NCBI RefSeq assembly: GCF_009930815.1 | Contig: NZ_CP022222.1 | Span: forward strand, 3,390,501 to 3,454,500 | Length of the DNA: 64,000 bases | Direction of reading: 5' to 3' | Source: Bradyrhizobium sp. CCBAU 051011 | GTDB taxonomy: Bacteria > Pseudomonadota > Alphaproteobacteria > Rhizobiales > Xanthobacteraceae | Shown: one piece after another, positions 18,749 through 26,556 of the stretch | Layout: every line of letters starts with the position of its first letter | How positions within the stretch are numbered: position 1 is the first letter of the stretch | Notes under the pieces: generated by a model | Seen by the model: the letters and a program-made list of their open reading frames with translations, nothing else | Database searches by the model: none | Told to the model about the DNA's origin: nothing | Position numbers and translations under genes: made by a program

Positions 18749-18825
18749 GCAGTTGTAGCTCAGTTGGTTAGAGCGCCTGTCTGTGGAACAGGAGGTCGGT
18801 GGTTCGAGCCCACCCAACTGTACCA
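18749..18825 (+). tRNA. tRNA-His (GTG)
   Basis: A complete 77-nt cloverleaf with encoded CCA. Acceptor GCAGTTG pairs with CAACTGT, the D arm is GCTC...GAGC, the anticodon stem CCTGT/ACAGG holds loop CTGTGGA with anticodon GTG, and the T arm is GGTGG-TTCGAGC-CCACC. The base before G1 is T, so no G-1 is encoded, and the discriminator is A rather than C. This fits the unusual alphaproteobacterial tRNA-His that lacks the G-1:C73 pair. Its 3' part is the insertion site of the island that follows. Confidence 0.95.
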
Positions 18826-18827
18826 AC
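18781..18827 (+). repeat. attL: 47-bp core within the tRNA-His 3' part
   Basis: These 47 bases, from the anticodon loop through CCA plus two, are repeated exactly at 31434-31480. The bases on either side differ (T versus A before; TAAATC versus AATTAC after). This is the expected crossover identity block for a tRNA-targeting tyrosine integrase. Confidence 0.92.
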
Positions 18828-18904
18828 TAAATCAACCAGTTAGCAGTGCCCTGTTTGTTCGATACCTGTTTGGGTACCGAAATTAGGTAGTGGCCGTCCC
18901 GCCG

Positions 18905-20692
18905 TCAGGCTGCTGCGCGCGCCATCTTCAGCCCGTCACGTATCGACTTACGCACTGCATTGATACTTTCCTCGTAATTGTCCGCAGCGATCGACAAACT
19001 CTCTTTGGTGAGAGCTGACATCATGTCGCTTTCAGTCCAGTCCTGATTTGCACGCTTCGCCAGTGCGAATACCGTCGCCTTGCCAACTCGGAACGCCATT
19101 AGCTGTCGTGCAGCGGCCAGCATGAGGTTTCGAACTGTCTCGGGTTCGCCTTGGCCCGCGTATTCCGGCTCGACTTCAGCGATTGTTCGGTCCACCGCTT
19201 CGTACAGCCCATTCACGAATAAGACGCCGGTCTGCATAATAAATTCCGCAGCCTTGCCTTTGAGGCCTTTTTCTTCGATCTGCTCCGGCGTGTCGAGCAT
19301 GATGATCTCAGGCGCCTTCTCGTACATCTCGTAAAGGACGGTCGCAGTTGCTCCTTCTGGAGTCTCGTGCAGCCGGCGACGCGGAGTACGATTTCGCGAG
19401 GCATCGCCGCCGCCGCCGCTCCCAGCACCTTCGCTTCCACCCGCGGCATGCTGGCCAGCATCTTCCGTAGATGGCACCCCCTCGGCTTCTACGCGTCTAC
19501 CCTGAACTTTAACCTTATACTTGTTCAGCAGGTCCTGAAGCTGCTTTTGAAGATCAGTGAAGTCTTCGGTTCGGCTGGGGAATGCATTTCTTACGACTTC
19601 TTTCACCCAGTCAGGCATTGCATCGACAACGTACAGGGCGAAGTCATCGGGCACCAAATCGGCCCCAGTTTCCTTTGAGATGAGACGCTCGCGATATTGG
19701 CTTGGTCTCGCCTCGTCATCATCGAGCTCAATATGGACGCAGAGTTCCTTTGAGCCGAAGGGAATGCCGAAGCGAGGGGCCGCAGCGGACCACTCATTGC
19801 CCGTTAGTACCGAATACATCTCGTCCTTGTGGATCAGGCACGCAGTAGTGGTAGAACTTCCCAGCGCGCCGCTGGACGATTTTCTTAGCCCGGACTTATC
19901 GCCGATATGCGGATCGTGCAGGTAATGGATGGTCGCGTTCAGGTCCGGTACTGGAACGCTCTCGACACGCGCGAACTTGTCGTATCGATCGCCAAAAGCT
20001 GCCAATGTTCGAGTACTATCGAAGCGGTGATACACAGGATCGAGCCGCAGCTTTACGTCTGTCGGAAGCCGATAAAAACGACGATATAGCGTGGTGGCGA
20101 TAAACGCCTTCTCCGTCGTGGGCACGGAAGCAAGCGGTCTCGCTGCCGTGTCCTGATCCTCGCTGTTGCCGAGGAGCATAACTTCGGTCCAATCAATCGA
20201 GGTATTCCGGCCCTCGCGCAATGCTACGGCGGTAACGTCGATGACTGTGTCCGTTCTCCCACCATCGAGATCGCGCTCAAAGCGGACGAAGGTCTTGGTA
20301 TCTGGGTCCTCGCCAATGATAACTTCGCTAACGCGTCCGCCCTTGCAGGACCGCATCCGCATTCCGATCCTGTTGTTAGGGAGCGAGCTGACCTTAGCGC
20401 CTACGCCAAAGTTGTCATCGAGGCCGAGCTTCTTCACGACCTCACAAGCAAGGTCGGTCGCGCTCTTTAGTTCGGACGCGTCCATGCCTGGACCGGTGTT
20501 CCAAATAACGGCCTTGCGGACGCCTTTGTAGGTGCCAGTTGTCCAATGGACGATCTTTTCGCCGGTGGCTTTCGATGCCGCCTCAAGTGCGTTCATTGTG
20601 AGTTCGCGAATCATTGTCCAGTGCGGAGCACGGCCAATCTGCGACGTTACTGCGAACTCGATGTTCGCAATTTTCAATGCCTCGTTAGCCAT
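18905..20692 (-). CDS. GHKL-fold (Hsp90/MutL/MORC-type) ATP-binding protein of unknown function
   Basis: A 595-aa soluble protein. The first 100 residues hold the three GHKL ATP-site motifs: IRELTMNALEAA (N box, Glu30 and Asn34), WNTGPGMD at 64-71 (the D-x-G-x-G box, with Asn65 replacing the usual Asp) and DNFGVGAKVSSLP (93-105, lid glycines). The rest has no domain I recognise; a Gly/Ser/Arg-rich linker lies near 425-450, and the C-terminal part is helical. It ends 79 bp from the tRNA-His, the island edge where cargo is common. A 76-aa helical protein is encoded 20 bp upstream, in the same operon. GHKL ATPases clamp DNA or remodel proteins; a defence role is inference. GGGGGAAA precedes the ATG. 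Confidence 0.75.
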   Translation of the reverse strand: MANEALKIANIEFAVTSQIGRAPHWTMIRELTMNALEAASKATGEKIVHWTTGTYKGVRKAVIWNTGPGMDASELKSATDLACEVVKKLGLDDNFGVGAKVSSLPNNRIGMRMRSCKGGRVSEVIIGEDPDTKTFVRFERDLDGGRTDTVIDVTAVALREGRNTSIDWTEVMLLGNSEDQDTAARPLASVPTTEKAFIATTLYRRFYRLPTDVKLRLDPVYHRFDSTRTLAAFGDRYDKFARVESVPVPDLNATIHYLHDPHIGDKSGLRKSSSGALGSSTTTACLIHKDEMYSVLTGNEWSAAAPRFGIPFGSKELCVHIELDDDEARPSQYRERLISKETGADLVPDDFALYVVDAMPDWVKEVVRNAFPSRTEDFTDLQKQLQDLLNKYKVKVQGRRVEAEGVPSTEDAGQHAAGGSEGAGSGGGGDASRNRTPRRRLHETPEGATATVLYEMYEKAPEIIMLDTPEQIEEKGLKGKAAEFIMQTGVLFVNGLYEAVDRTIAEVEPEYAGQGEPETVRNLMLAAARQLMAFRVGKATVFALAKRANQDWTESDMMSALTKESLSIAADNYEESINAVRKSIRDGLKMARAAA

Positions 20693-20713
20693 TTTCCCCC
20701 TACCCCCGCCGCA

Positions 20714-20944
20714 TCACAGCTTGAAAGTTTTGGCTCCCGGCGAACCCGCCGGATCGAATTTTCTTTCGGTATCGTTCAGGGCATCCCTCAGCGCCTTCAT
20801 CATCTTCTTTACGTCGGCGTCGTCAAACTCATAGGAGCGCCGATTTGCGAGATTCCCTATCTTTCGAATTGCCATAAGTGCGGCTTGGACGCGGCCTTCG
20901 GCTAACTTAACGAATTTCGCGCGCTTCTCGTTGTTGTCTTTCAT
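20714..20944 (-). CDS. Small helical protein paired with the GHKL ATPase
   Basis: A 76-aa charged protein, largely helical: KRAKFVKLAEGRVQAALMAI, then IGNLANRRSYEFDDADVKKM and a C-terminal helix MKALRDALNDTE. No catalytic motif or membrane segment is seen. The ATG at 20944 is used since the longer frame needs a TTG. The gap to the GHKL gene is only 20 bp with a good ribosome site, so the two are very probably co-transcribed, and the small protein is likely a regulatory or adaptor partner. I do not know a function for it. Confidence 0.7.
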   Translation of the reverse strand: MKDNNEKRAKFVKLAEGRVQAALMAIRKIGNLANRRSYEFDDADVKKMMKALRDALNDTERKFDPAGSPGAKTFKL

Positions 20945-21267
20945 GACTATCAACTCGCAATTCCAGAGAATACGCCTGTGCTTCTATGGAATATTCATTA
21001 GAAATGCAAGAAGATATGCATCTAAAAATATTAGAGAATATTTGAAGAATATGACTTGCTTTTTGCGCGCGACCTGGCGCACTCCTGATTCGCATATCGG
21101 AGCGTCCAACTCGGCTTCGGCTGGCAACCTGGGCTTATTGAACCAAGAGCCTTCTCATGGTTCGATCACATCAACAGGCATGCTCACCGAGCGCTGATCG
21201 ACCAGGGGCGATATCCAACCTCGCCTCTCGGGACCCGTGACGGACACGGGCGATTACGGAGAGTACA
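20945..21267. promoter_or_regulatory. AT-rich divergent intergenic region
   Basis: About 320 bp separate the GHKL pair (leftward) from the 118-aa gene (rightward). The part at 20960-21060 is strikingly AT-rich compared with host DNA, with runs such as TCTAAAAATATTAGAGAA. It must hold both promoters. No clear -35/-10 pair is certain, and no ORF on either strand looks real. Confidence 0.45.
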
Positions 21268-21624
21268 ATGCCTACGAAGAAGAAACTTCCCAGCACCGGT
21301 CAACGCACGGCCGTGGAGCGCAAAGGGATAGGTAGTGCGGGGGCTGCTGGGTACAGGTCCAAACATAACGGCTGGGATACGCCTTACGGCCAGGCGCTGA
21401 AGAGAACGTTGGCCAAAACGTGGGCCGAGATGGAAGCGGGCAAGATCTCGGTCCATTTTCAGGAAGACAATCCTGATCGTTGCCTACTCTGCACCAGTTC
21501 CGGCATGTTCTTGCTCGAACTAGTGCCAAAAAACGAGCCCGGACGAACGTTCGAGTTCAAGCCGGAGCATTACAAAGCTCCGACTGACGCCGATATCGAA
21601 CGAATGATGAAGTCGGCGAGGTGA
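21268..21624 (+). CDS. Island protein of unknown function, 118 aa
   Basis: Begins with a basic tail (MPTKKKLPSTGQ), followed by KHNGWDTPYGQALKRTLAKTWAEMEAGKISVHF and a single C-L-L-C pair at about residues 72-75 (RCLLCTSSGMFLLEL). One CxxC alone is not a complete zinc site. GGAGAG lies just before the ATG, and a strong hairpin follows the stop, so it is a well-formed single-gene unit. It is divergent from the GHKL cassette. No family recognised. Confidence 0.65.
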   Translation: MPTKKKLPSTGQRTAVERKGIGSAGAAGYRSKHNGWDTPYGQALKRTLAKTWAEMEAGKISVHFQEDNPDRCLLCTSSGMFLLELVPKNEPGRTFEFKPEHYKAPTDADIERMMKSAR

Positions 21625-21650
21625 TGTATTCATGTCCTAACTAAGCGAAA

Positions 21651-21690
21651 CCCCGTCGTCGCCCAGGAAGGTGGACCAGCGACGACGGGG
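21651..21690 (+). terminator. Long hairpin after the 118-aa gene
   Basis: CCCCGTCGTCGC (21651-21662) pairs perfectly over 12 bp with GCGACGACGGGG (21679-21690). It begins 26 bp after the stop codon. No long T-run follows, so termination is likely but not certain. It may serve both strands, since the next operon converges on it. Confidence 0.65.
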
Positions 21691-21949
21691 CTGTTCTCAA
21701 TCACGGCTCCGGACCGCGATCGATGATGCCCGCCGCGTTGTGGAAAGTTAAACACGACCGCGGGCTGTCGGGGTTTTTTCAATGAAGGTCGGACACTCGC
21801 CGACTTGTCCGCCCCCAGCCGCCTCACCGTCACGAGCGACCGGGCGTTACCCCCTCCGCGGACAAGGCATACACGGAGAAGTTCGGGCCACGCCGCCAGA
21901 GAACGAAAACGGCCGCCCGCACTCAGGTCTGCGGACCTGAGAATGACAA

Positions 21950-22783
21950 TCACGCGGCTTTCGCCTCCGACTTCGTCACGACGATGCCTAACAGAGCCTC
22001 GATATCGGTGTTCGGTCGGTAGCTGACGATTGAGCCCTCGTCCTGTGCCGCATCGATCAGAGCACACTCAAGTCGTTCGGCGTTCCCCAACTCGGCTGCG
22101 ATTGATGCGAGCCGCTCCGCCTTTGCCGCAGGCGTGAGCGCAAACTGGGGTTTGGGCATCTCGTCGATCATTTTGTTGAGCTTGGTTTCGAGGTGCTCAG
22201 GGTCAAAAAAAGCGAGTAGCGCAAACGGGTCGAGCATTGGTGTGTAGGCTGCGGGGTCCATCGCCGTGAACCGAACGTCGAACTTGTCGTGGGTCGCAAT
22301 GATCGCCGGTCGCCCAGCGATTGCGCGCTGCGTGATCCACTTCTTGGCCTGCGCCTTGATCTCCTCGATTGGCAAGGCAGCCCGTTCGACCTGGCTGCGT
22401 TCGCCGAGGAGCTCGATGATTTTGAGGCGCAGTTCGGTAATGACCTGCTGATGGGTCTCGCCCGGCTTGAGCTTGATCTTGACGGCCTTTGCGTCATCAA
22501 GGGCCGCGTCGGCGGGCAACATCTCGAGGAAGTGCCTGATCCGGGTGTTGAGGTCCGCGAGTTGCCTGTGACGATCCGCGTGCTTCTCCCGCAATATGTC
22601 TAGGCGCTCAACTTCCTTGTTGATCGCGGCGTGCTGGGAGACTGAGTTCGTGTTAAGCGAATTCCTCAGCTCCCCGATTTGGCGCAGGGTCGAGCGCATC
22701 AGTGTCGATGCTTGCTGCTCCTGATCGACGAGCGCGACTATCTTTGCATGGGCTTTCGCGGGTAGCTTGTCGTTCTCGGTCAT
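21950..22783 (-). CDS. Coiled-coil protein of unknown function, last gene of the terminase operon
   Basis: A 277-aa soluble protein. Residues about 15-90 are heptad-rich (VDQEQQASTLMRSTLRQIGELRN, KEVERLDILREKHADRHRQLADL), predicting a coiled coil. The remainder is a mixed domain ending with DTDIEALLG-like residues and an Ala/Lys tail. No enzyme motif is visible. It follows the 170-aa gene by 68 bp with a stable hairpin between. A phage scaffold, portal-associated or packaging accessory role would fit the position, but the sequence does not show it. Confidence 0.65.
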   Translation of the reverse strand: MTENDKLPAKAHAKIVALVDQEQQASTLMRSTLRQIGELRNSLNTNSVSQHAAINKEVERLDILREKHADRHRQLADLNTRIRHFLEMLPADAALDDAKAVKIKLKPGETHQQVITELRLKIIELLGERSQVERAALPIEEIKAQAKKWITQRAIAGRPAIIATHDKFDVRFTAMDPAAYTPMLDPFALLAFFDPEHLETKLNKMIDEMPKPQFALTPAAKAERLASIAAELGNAERLECALIDAAQDEGSIVSYRPNTDIEALLGIVVTKSEAKAA

Positions 22784-22812
22784 TGGTCACCTTCCTGTTG
22801 CAATGGGGCAGT

Positions 22813-22838
22813 CCCCCGCGCGATTGGTCACGCGGGGG
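22813..22838. terminator. G+C-rich hairpin within the terminase operon
   Basis: CCCCCGCG (22813-22820) pairs with CGCGGGGG (22831-22838). On the minus strand it lacks a T-run, so it may only partly terminate or may protect the upstream mRNA; on the plus strand it is followed by TCTTTGTTGTTG. Confidence 0.5.
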
Positions 22839-22851
22839 TCTTTGTTGTTGT

Positions 22852-23364
22852 TCAAGACTTCCATGCGTTCTCTAGGCGGCGGTCGCGGTCCTCCGCGGCT
22901 TGATCGCGAGCCTTGAACAGTTCTGCATGGGAGGCAGTCGGCGGGACGATCGCAGCAGGCTGGTTCGGCTTGGCGTTGTCGATCATGGGGGCTGGGTTGC
23001 GCCAGGCATCACGAAGCCTCGCATCCCTTGCTTCCCGCGCCGCGTCGCCGGACGCATAAGCGTCCTGTGTTGTGGCGGCGAAGCCGGGCCGGTGCTGACG
23101 TGCATCGAATTGCTCGGCACGCTTGATGCCCTTGGCTTTCGCGACGGCATCGGCGATCGACATGCCACCATTGACGGCATCGGCGAAGGCAGACAGTTGA
23201 TGGTTTTCAAGCTGAGCCGCCGCATCACGCATGGTGCGAGCTTGCGTGTCCATGAGCGTCATGGGTACTCGGATGAACTCGCCATCTCCTATCACGTCGT
23301 CTTTTCGACGCCGAACGCGGCGGCCATGCTCATCGGTAACGTAGTCGTCTTTAGTGGTCGTCAT
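22852..23364 (-). CDS. Island protein of unknown function, 170 aa, coupled to the terminase gene
   Basis: A hydrophilic 170-aa protein starting MTTTKDDYVTDEHGRRVRRRKDDVIGDGE, then IRVPMTLMDTQARTMRDAAAQLE and an Ala/Arg/Asp-rich C-terminal half with the repeated theme REARDARLRDAWRNP and AEDRDRRLENAWKS. Start codon and terminase stop overlap by 4 bp (ATGA), so it is translationally coupled downstream of TerL. It may be an accessory packaging factor; no family recognised. Confidence 0.65.
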   Translation of the reverse strand: MTTTKDDYVTDEHGRRVRRRKDDVIGDGEFIRVPMTLMDTQARTMRDAAAQLENHQLSAFADAVNGGMSIADAVAKAKGIKRAEQFDARQHRPGFAATTQDAYASGDAAREARDARLRDAWRNPAPMIDNAKPNQPAAIVPPTASHAELFKARDQAAEDRDRRLENAWKS

Positions 23365-24950
23365 CGTAGGTAGCCTTTCATGGTTTGAACTTGAACTAAC
23401 GAACTCAAACGCTGTGCAGCGGCGCTCCGCTGGTTGGAGCCGGGCTCGATGCTGCCGGCCCAGGCCATCGTTACGTCATATTTCCATTTGCGGACCCCCA
23501 TTGAGGTAAGGACGCCGGCGACTGCGTTCGCAATGTCGTCATGACCGACGGGGCCGTGGTCGATGGAATCTTTTCCCGAACGTGCAGTACGACGCTCAAG
23601 CCCGATCAACTGCGTTCGCAGTCGTGGGTTATCGAGGAGGTCGCAGGTCTTGCTGTTCAACAGGGGCAAGAACTCGGAGTAGATTTGGCTCTTCGGCTTC
23701 AATGAATGTTCGAGGGTGATCTGATGCTCCCTGAAGCCCTCAACTACGAACTCCGCAGCGTAACGGTCGGCCGTGAGCTTGCGGATGCCGTATTGCTTCA
23801 ACAGGTCGCAGTACTCTTCGATCACGGCCCGCGGCGAGAACGGCGGCTTCTTCTCCCTGATCACGTCGAGCACGGGCACTCTGTCTTCGACATGACCGAT
23901 TGCGAGCGTGAAACTGTCCTTGCCCGAGCCGCCTGCGGGGTCTGCGAAGGCGTAGTAGCGCTTGCCTGCGATGTACGGTCGCTCGCGCTCGTCGGAAGTC
24001 ACGGCGTCAACGGCTTCGGCTGCAATGAAAGCTTCTACGTCCGTGCGGAACTGAGCGCCGTACTCCGCTGACGCCGACAGGGGGTCGCGCTCATATTCAT
24101 CCGCCAGCCACTTAGGGTCGAGCGAGGGGTTCATTACTTCGGTCGATGCCTGCCAACTGAGAACCTTCGGATCGTCCTTCCCGTGGTACTGCCGGTGCAT
24201 GTCCCACAACACGCCCTTGCGAGCGTATGGGCTCGATGCCAACAGCAACATGGAGTTGGGGATCGTCGCCATCGACGGCCGGATAGCCTTGATGACCTCG
24301 GCATCCGGGTTCGCGCCTTCGTCGTTCCAGAAGGCAATTTCGTCCGCGAGGGCGGCGACGACAGTTCGGCCGCGAACTGACCTGAATGATGCCGTTGTCA
24401 CCTCGATTGCGACGGAGTTGCGCAGGTCGAGGCCGAATTGGCTGTCACGCGCGACAAGCTTCGCGAGCATGGGCAGTTTGAAGAACGCCTTGACGTAGCG
24501 GAGGATGATCTTCGCCTGATCGCGGTCGGCCGCGAGTACCTGGACGACGCCACGCTCGCCGGGGTCGAGGTAGGGTTTGTAATCGACGAAAGCTGACAGC
24601 CAGGTCGCAATTAGGGCGAGGACGCGGGACTTGCCGCCTCTGCGACCGACGACGAGTACCAATTCCCGCATCTGTTCGATGGGCGGGTCTACGCGACCAG
24701 TACACTTGCGATAAATCGCGAGCTGGTCTTGATCCATGGGAAGACCGAAAGCCGCCGCGATCAGTGCCGTCCACGCGATCCAGCTTTCAGGGTTTTTGAA
24801 GTTGCGTGCGAACAATCGCGGGTCTGCGATTGCGTCGAGGAGTGTGAAGTCGCTCGGTTCGTCGTCGAGACGGAGACGATTAATGCATCGCTTCGGTGTG
24901 GTGGTAGTCGGGGTGTCATCAAGGCGTTCGCGATGATGACGGCGACCCAT
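23361..24950 (-). CDS. Phage terminase large subunit (TerL-like ATPase/nuclease)
   Basis: A 529-aa packaging motor. Walker A is at 102-108 (GRRGGKS), Walker B with catalytic Glu in LADE at 201-204, and the coupling motif region in LLLASSPYARKG. The C-terminal nuclease keeps its three acidic sites: Asp337 (FADPAGGSGKDS), Asp395 (LTADRYAAE) and Asp471-472 (GHDDIANAV). Both activities therefore look intact. In phages TerL pumps DNA into the procapsid and cuts it to length. Its start abuts the stop of a 59-aa gene (TAG-ATG) and its stop overlaps the next start. No capsid or portal gene is nearby, so it would need another phage's procapsid, or it is a remnant. Confidence 0.9.
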   Translation of the reverse strand: MGRRHHRERLDDTPTTTTPKRCINRLRLDDEPSDFTLLDAIADPRLFARNFKNPESWIAWTALIAAAFGLPMDQDQLAIYRKCTGRVDPPIEQMRELVLVVGRRGGKSRVLALIATWLSAFVDYKPYLDPGERGVVQVLAADRDQAKIILRYVKAFFKLPMLAKLVARDSQFGLDLRNSVAIEVTTASFRSVRGRTVVAALADEIAFWNDEGANPDAEVIKAIRPSMATIPNSMLLLASSPYARKGVLWDMHRQYHGKDDPKVLSWQASTEVMNPSLDPKWLADEYERDPLSASAEYGAQFRTDVEAFIAAEAVDAVTSDERERPYIAGKRYYAFADPAGGSGKDSFTLAIGHVEDRVPVLDVIREKKPPFSPRAVIEEYCDLLKQYGIRKLTADRYAAEFVVEGFREHQITLEHSLKPKSQIYSEFLPLLNSKTCDLLDNPRLRTQLIGLERRTARSGKDSIDHGPVGHDDIANAVAGVLTSMGVRKWKYDVTMAWAGSIEPGSNQRSAAAQRLSSLVQVQTMKGYLR

Positions 24951-25130
24951 CTACGGGGTGCTCCCCTGTTGCTTGATCAACCAAGGGTCCCAGTCTCCCG
25001 TGCAAACTCCGATGACGAACTCCGGATCGCCGAGGTCCTGTTCCTTCGCACCACGGATCGTGATTTCAGTCTCGCTGCCATCGGCATGCTTGACCGTGAC
25101 TACGTGATCGGGTGCTAAGTCGGAGGCCAT
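24951..25130 (-). CDS. 59-aa protein between the small-terminase candidate and TerL
   Basis: The short gene encodes MASDLAPDHVVTVKHADGSE, then an acidic segment and a Trp-containing tail (TGDWDPWLIKQQ). Its ATG overlaps the preceding stop as TGATG, and its TAG is immediately followed by the TerL ATG, so three genes are packed without a spare base. This tight coupling is the main evidence that it is translated. Function unknown. Confidence 0.65.
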   Translation of the reverse strand: MASDLAPDHVVTVKHADGSETEITIRGAKEQDLGDPEFVIGVCTGDWDPWLIKQQGSTP

Positions 25131-25573
25131 CAGTCTTCCTCCTCATGATCGATGCGTTCCCTGCGACCACGTCGCGCATATTCGAGGGGGTCTGGAATGT
25201 CGTCGTCATCGCCATCGGGCTTGGCGTCAAACAAGCCGATCTTCTTCATCAGGCGAGACTGCGTGTTTGACAGGCGCTGATATTCGAGCCGTTCGTCGAG
25301 GGTCGTCACACCGGTCTTGACGTATTCGGCCTCGGAATCTTCGAGCACGCATTGCAGGAATGCGATCCGGCGAATGTGATTGCGGGTCGTCTCGCTGATG
25401 CGATCGTCACCCCCGCAGTCACGCGTGTATCGAAGCACCAAATCGGAGAAGCGACGGCCTCGCGGGGAGTCCGTTGTCGATATATGTTCGGCGAACAGCC
25501 TTCGCCCCGACGTGACGGCCGACAGGTTGCGTTTTCGTTTCTGCTTCGATGATTGTTTTAAAGTACCGTGCAT
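25130..25573 (-). CDS. Candidate terminase small subunit, 147 aa
   Basis: The first gene of the terminase operon. A basic N terminus (KQSSKQKRKRNLSAVTSGRRLF) leads into a helical region (SDLVLRYTRDCGGDDRISETTRNHIRRIAFLQ) that could be a DNA-binding part, then helices up to SRLMKKIGLFDAKPDGDDDDIPDP. Position upstream of TerL and size fit TerS, which recognises the packaging site, but I do not recognise a family match, so this is inference from context. Its stop overlaps the next start by one base. Confidence 0.6.
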   Translation of the reverse strand: MHGTLKQSSKQKRKRNLSAVTSGRRLFAEHISTTDSPRGRRFSDLVLRYTRDCGGDDRISETTRNHIRRIAFLQCVLEDSEAEYVKTGVTTLDERLEYQRLSNTQSRLMKKIGLFDAKPDGDDDDIPDPLEYARRGRRERIDHEEED

Positions 25574-25703
25574 GTTGTTGCGTTGCGCCTGACGAATACT
25601 TGGTTCTATTTCATGTTGCGATGATACCCATGGGGCTACCCATGTCTATCCTAAGGTGAAAAATCGCGATTTGACCGGGGATTTCCTCGGTGATTGCGAG
25701 AAC

Positions 25704-25732
25704 TGACCACCTGTTCGATAAACAGGCGGTCA
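25704..25732. promoter_or_regulatory. Near-perfect 12-bp inverted repeat upstream of the terminase operon
   Basis: TGACCACCTGTT (25704-25715) and AACAGGCGGTCA (25721-25732) pair with one mismatch around CGATA. It lies 131 bp upstream of the first operon gene, in a gene-free stretch of 278 bp between it and the 134-aa gene. Its size and symmetry suit a repressor or activator operator; no repressor gene is obvious in the island. Confidence 0.5.
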
Positions 25733-25851
25733 CAAATCAGCGTCAATCGCGACGACGACGAACTAAATAGAACGGGCGTTGAGTACGCGCGTTGCACCAA
25801 AATTGAGGTGTATTCGCGGGCCTCAGTCTATCGATGTCGAGACTAGCCGAA

Positions 25852-26256
25852 CTATTCGTCGCGTGCTCTTGCCTGCTTCTTCATGAACTGCCGTCGATAG
25901 CGTGCGAGGTGATCACGGTCGATCAGGCCGAGCTCCAACAGCATGTGCAGTATCTCTTTCATTTCGGTGCGAATGTTGGAGATCGTCAGGCCTGTGATGG
26001 AGTACCCCTGCTGTTTCATCGTTTCGCATGCGTCGAGGTAGCTCATGTCGTGATCGAGCACTAAGTGCCGAATGCGTTTCTTGACGCCTCGTGCGTTGTT
26101 ATACCCCTCCGACATTTCGAGTTGCCTTACTCTGCGATTTTCGAATTCGGGTTTTTGCAGGTACGGTTTGGGTTTGGCGCTGCGCTCGAGCTTCTCTCGC
26201 TTGGCCCTGCGCTTGAAGCCGGGGCCGGCGTGGGAGTAATCGTTATTCATGTCCAT
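25852..26256 (-). CDS. Island protein of unknown function, 134 aa
   Basis: A basic N-terminal half (GFKRRAKREKLERSAKPKPYLQ) precedes a helical domain, RGVKKRIRHLVLDHDMSYLDACETMKQQ, with GLTISNIRTEMKEILHMLLEL after it; this could be an HTH-like fold (S-Y-L-D-A-C-E-T...S-N-I-R) but is not a clear match. ATG 26256 is chosen because GAGGGA precedes it and the 87 residues upstream in the open frame look non-coding. It probably binds nucleic acid, judging by charge only. Confidence 0.6.
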   Translation of the reverse strand: MDMNNDYSHAGPGFKRRAKREKLERSAKPKPYLQKPEFENRRVRQLEMSEGYNNARGVKKRIRHLVLDHDMSYLDACETMKQQGYSITGLTISNIRTEMKEILHMLLELGLIDRDHLARYRRQFMKKQARARDE

Positions 26257-26482
26257 TTGGGTGGTCCCTCGGTCTGATTGTCGAGGGCAGGGGACGTTAT
26301 CGTCTTTTGCCGCGATGACTAGGCGACGGGATGGCCTGGTGTTTCTGGCCTCGGAGGCTCCATGCGGTTCTAGGGCGTCGATTGCTGAGCGGCGGAGCGG
26401 GCTGGGGCGGTGGGGCGACAGTTTGACGGGGCATACCCCCGTTTTTGCGGTGCGGCGCCTTTGCTCGACGCCCTTCTTGGTG

Positions 26483-26520
26483 CCGATGTCTCGCCTAAGG
26501 CATAGTGGCGAAGACATCGG
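26483..26520. promoter_or_regulatory. Long imperfect palindrome upstream of the 389-aa gene
   Basis: CCGATGTC (26483-26490) and GACATCGG (26513-26520) pair perfectly, extended inward by TCGCC/GGCGA with one bulged A. It ends 36 bp before the ATG at 26557. A possible -10, TATACT, is at 26528-26533. It could be an operator, or a terminator for transcription from either side. Confidence 0.45.
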
Positions 26521-26556
26521 GAGGTTGTATACTGCGTTTTGAATTGAGGGCGGGGA

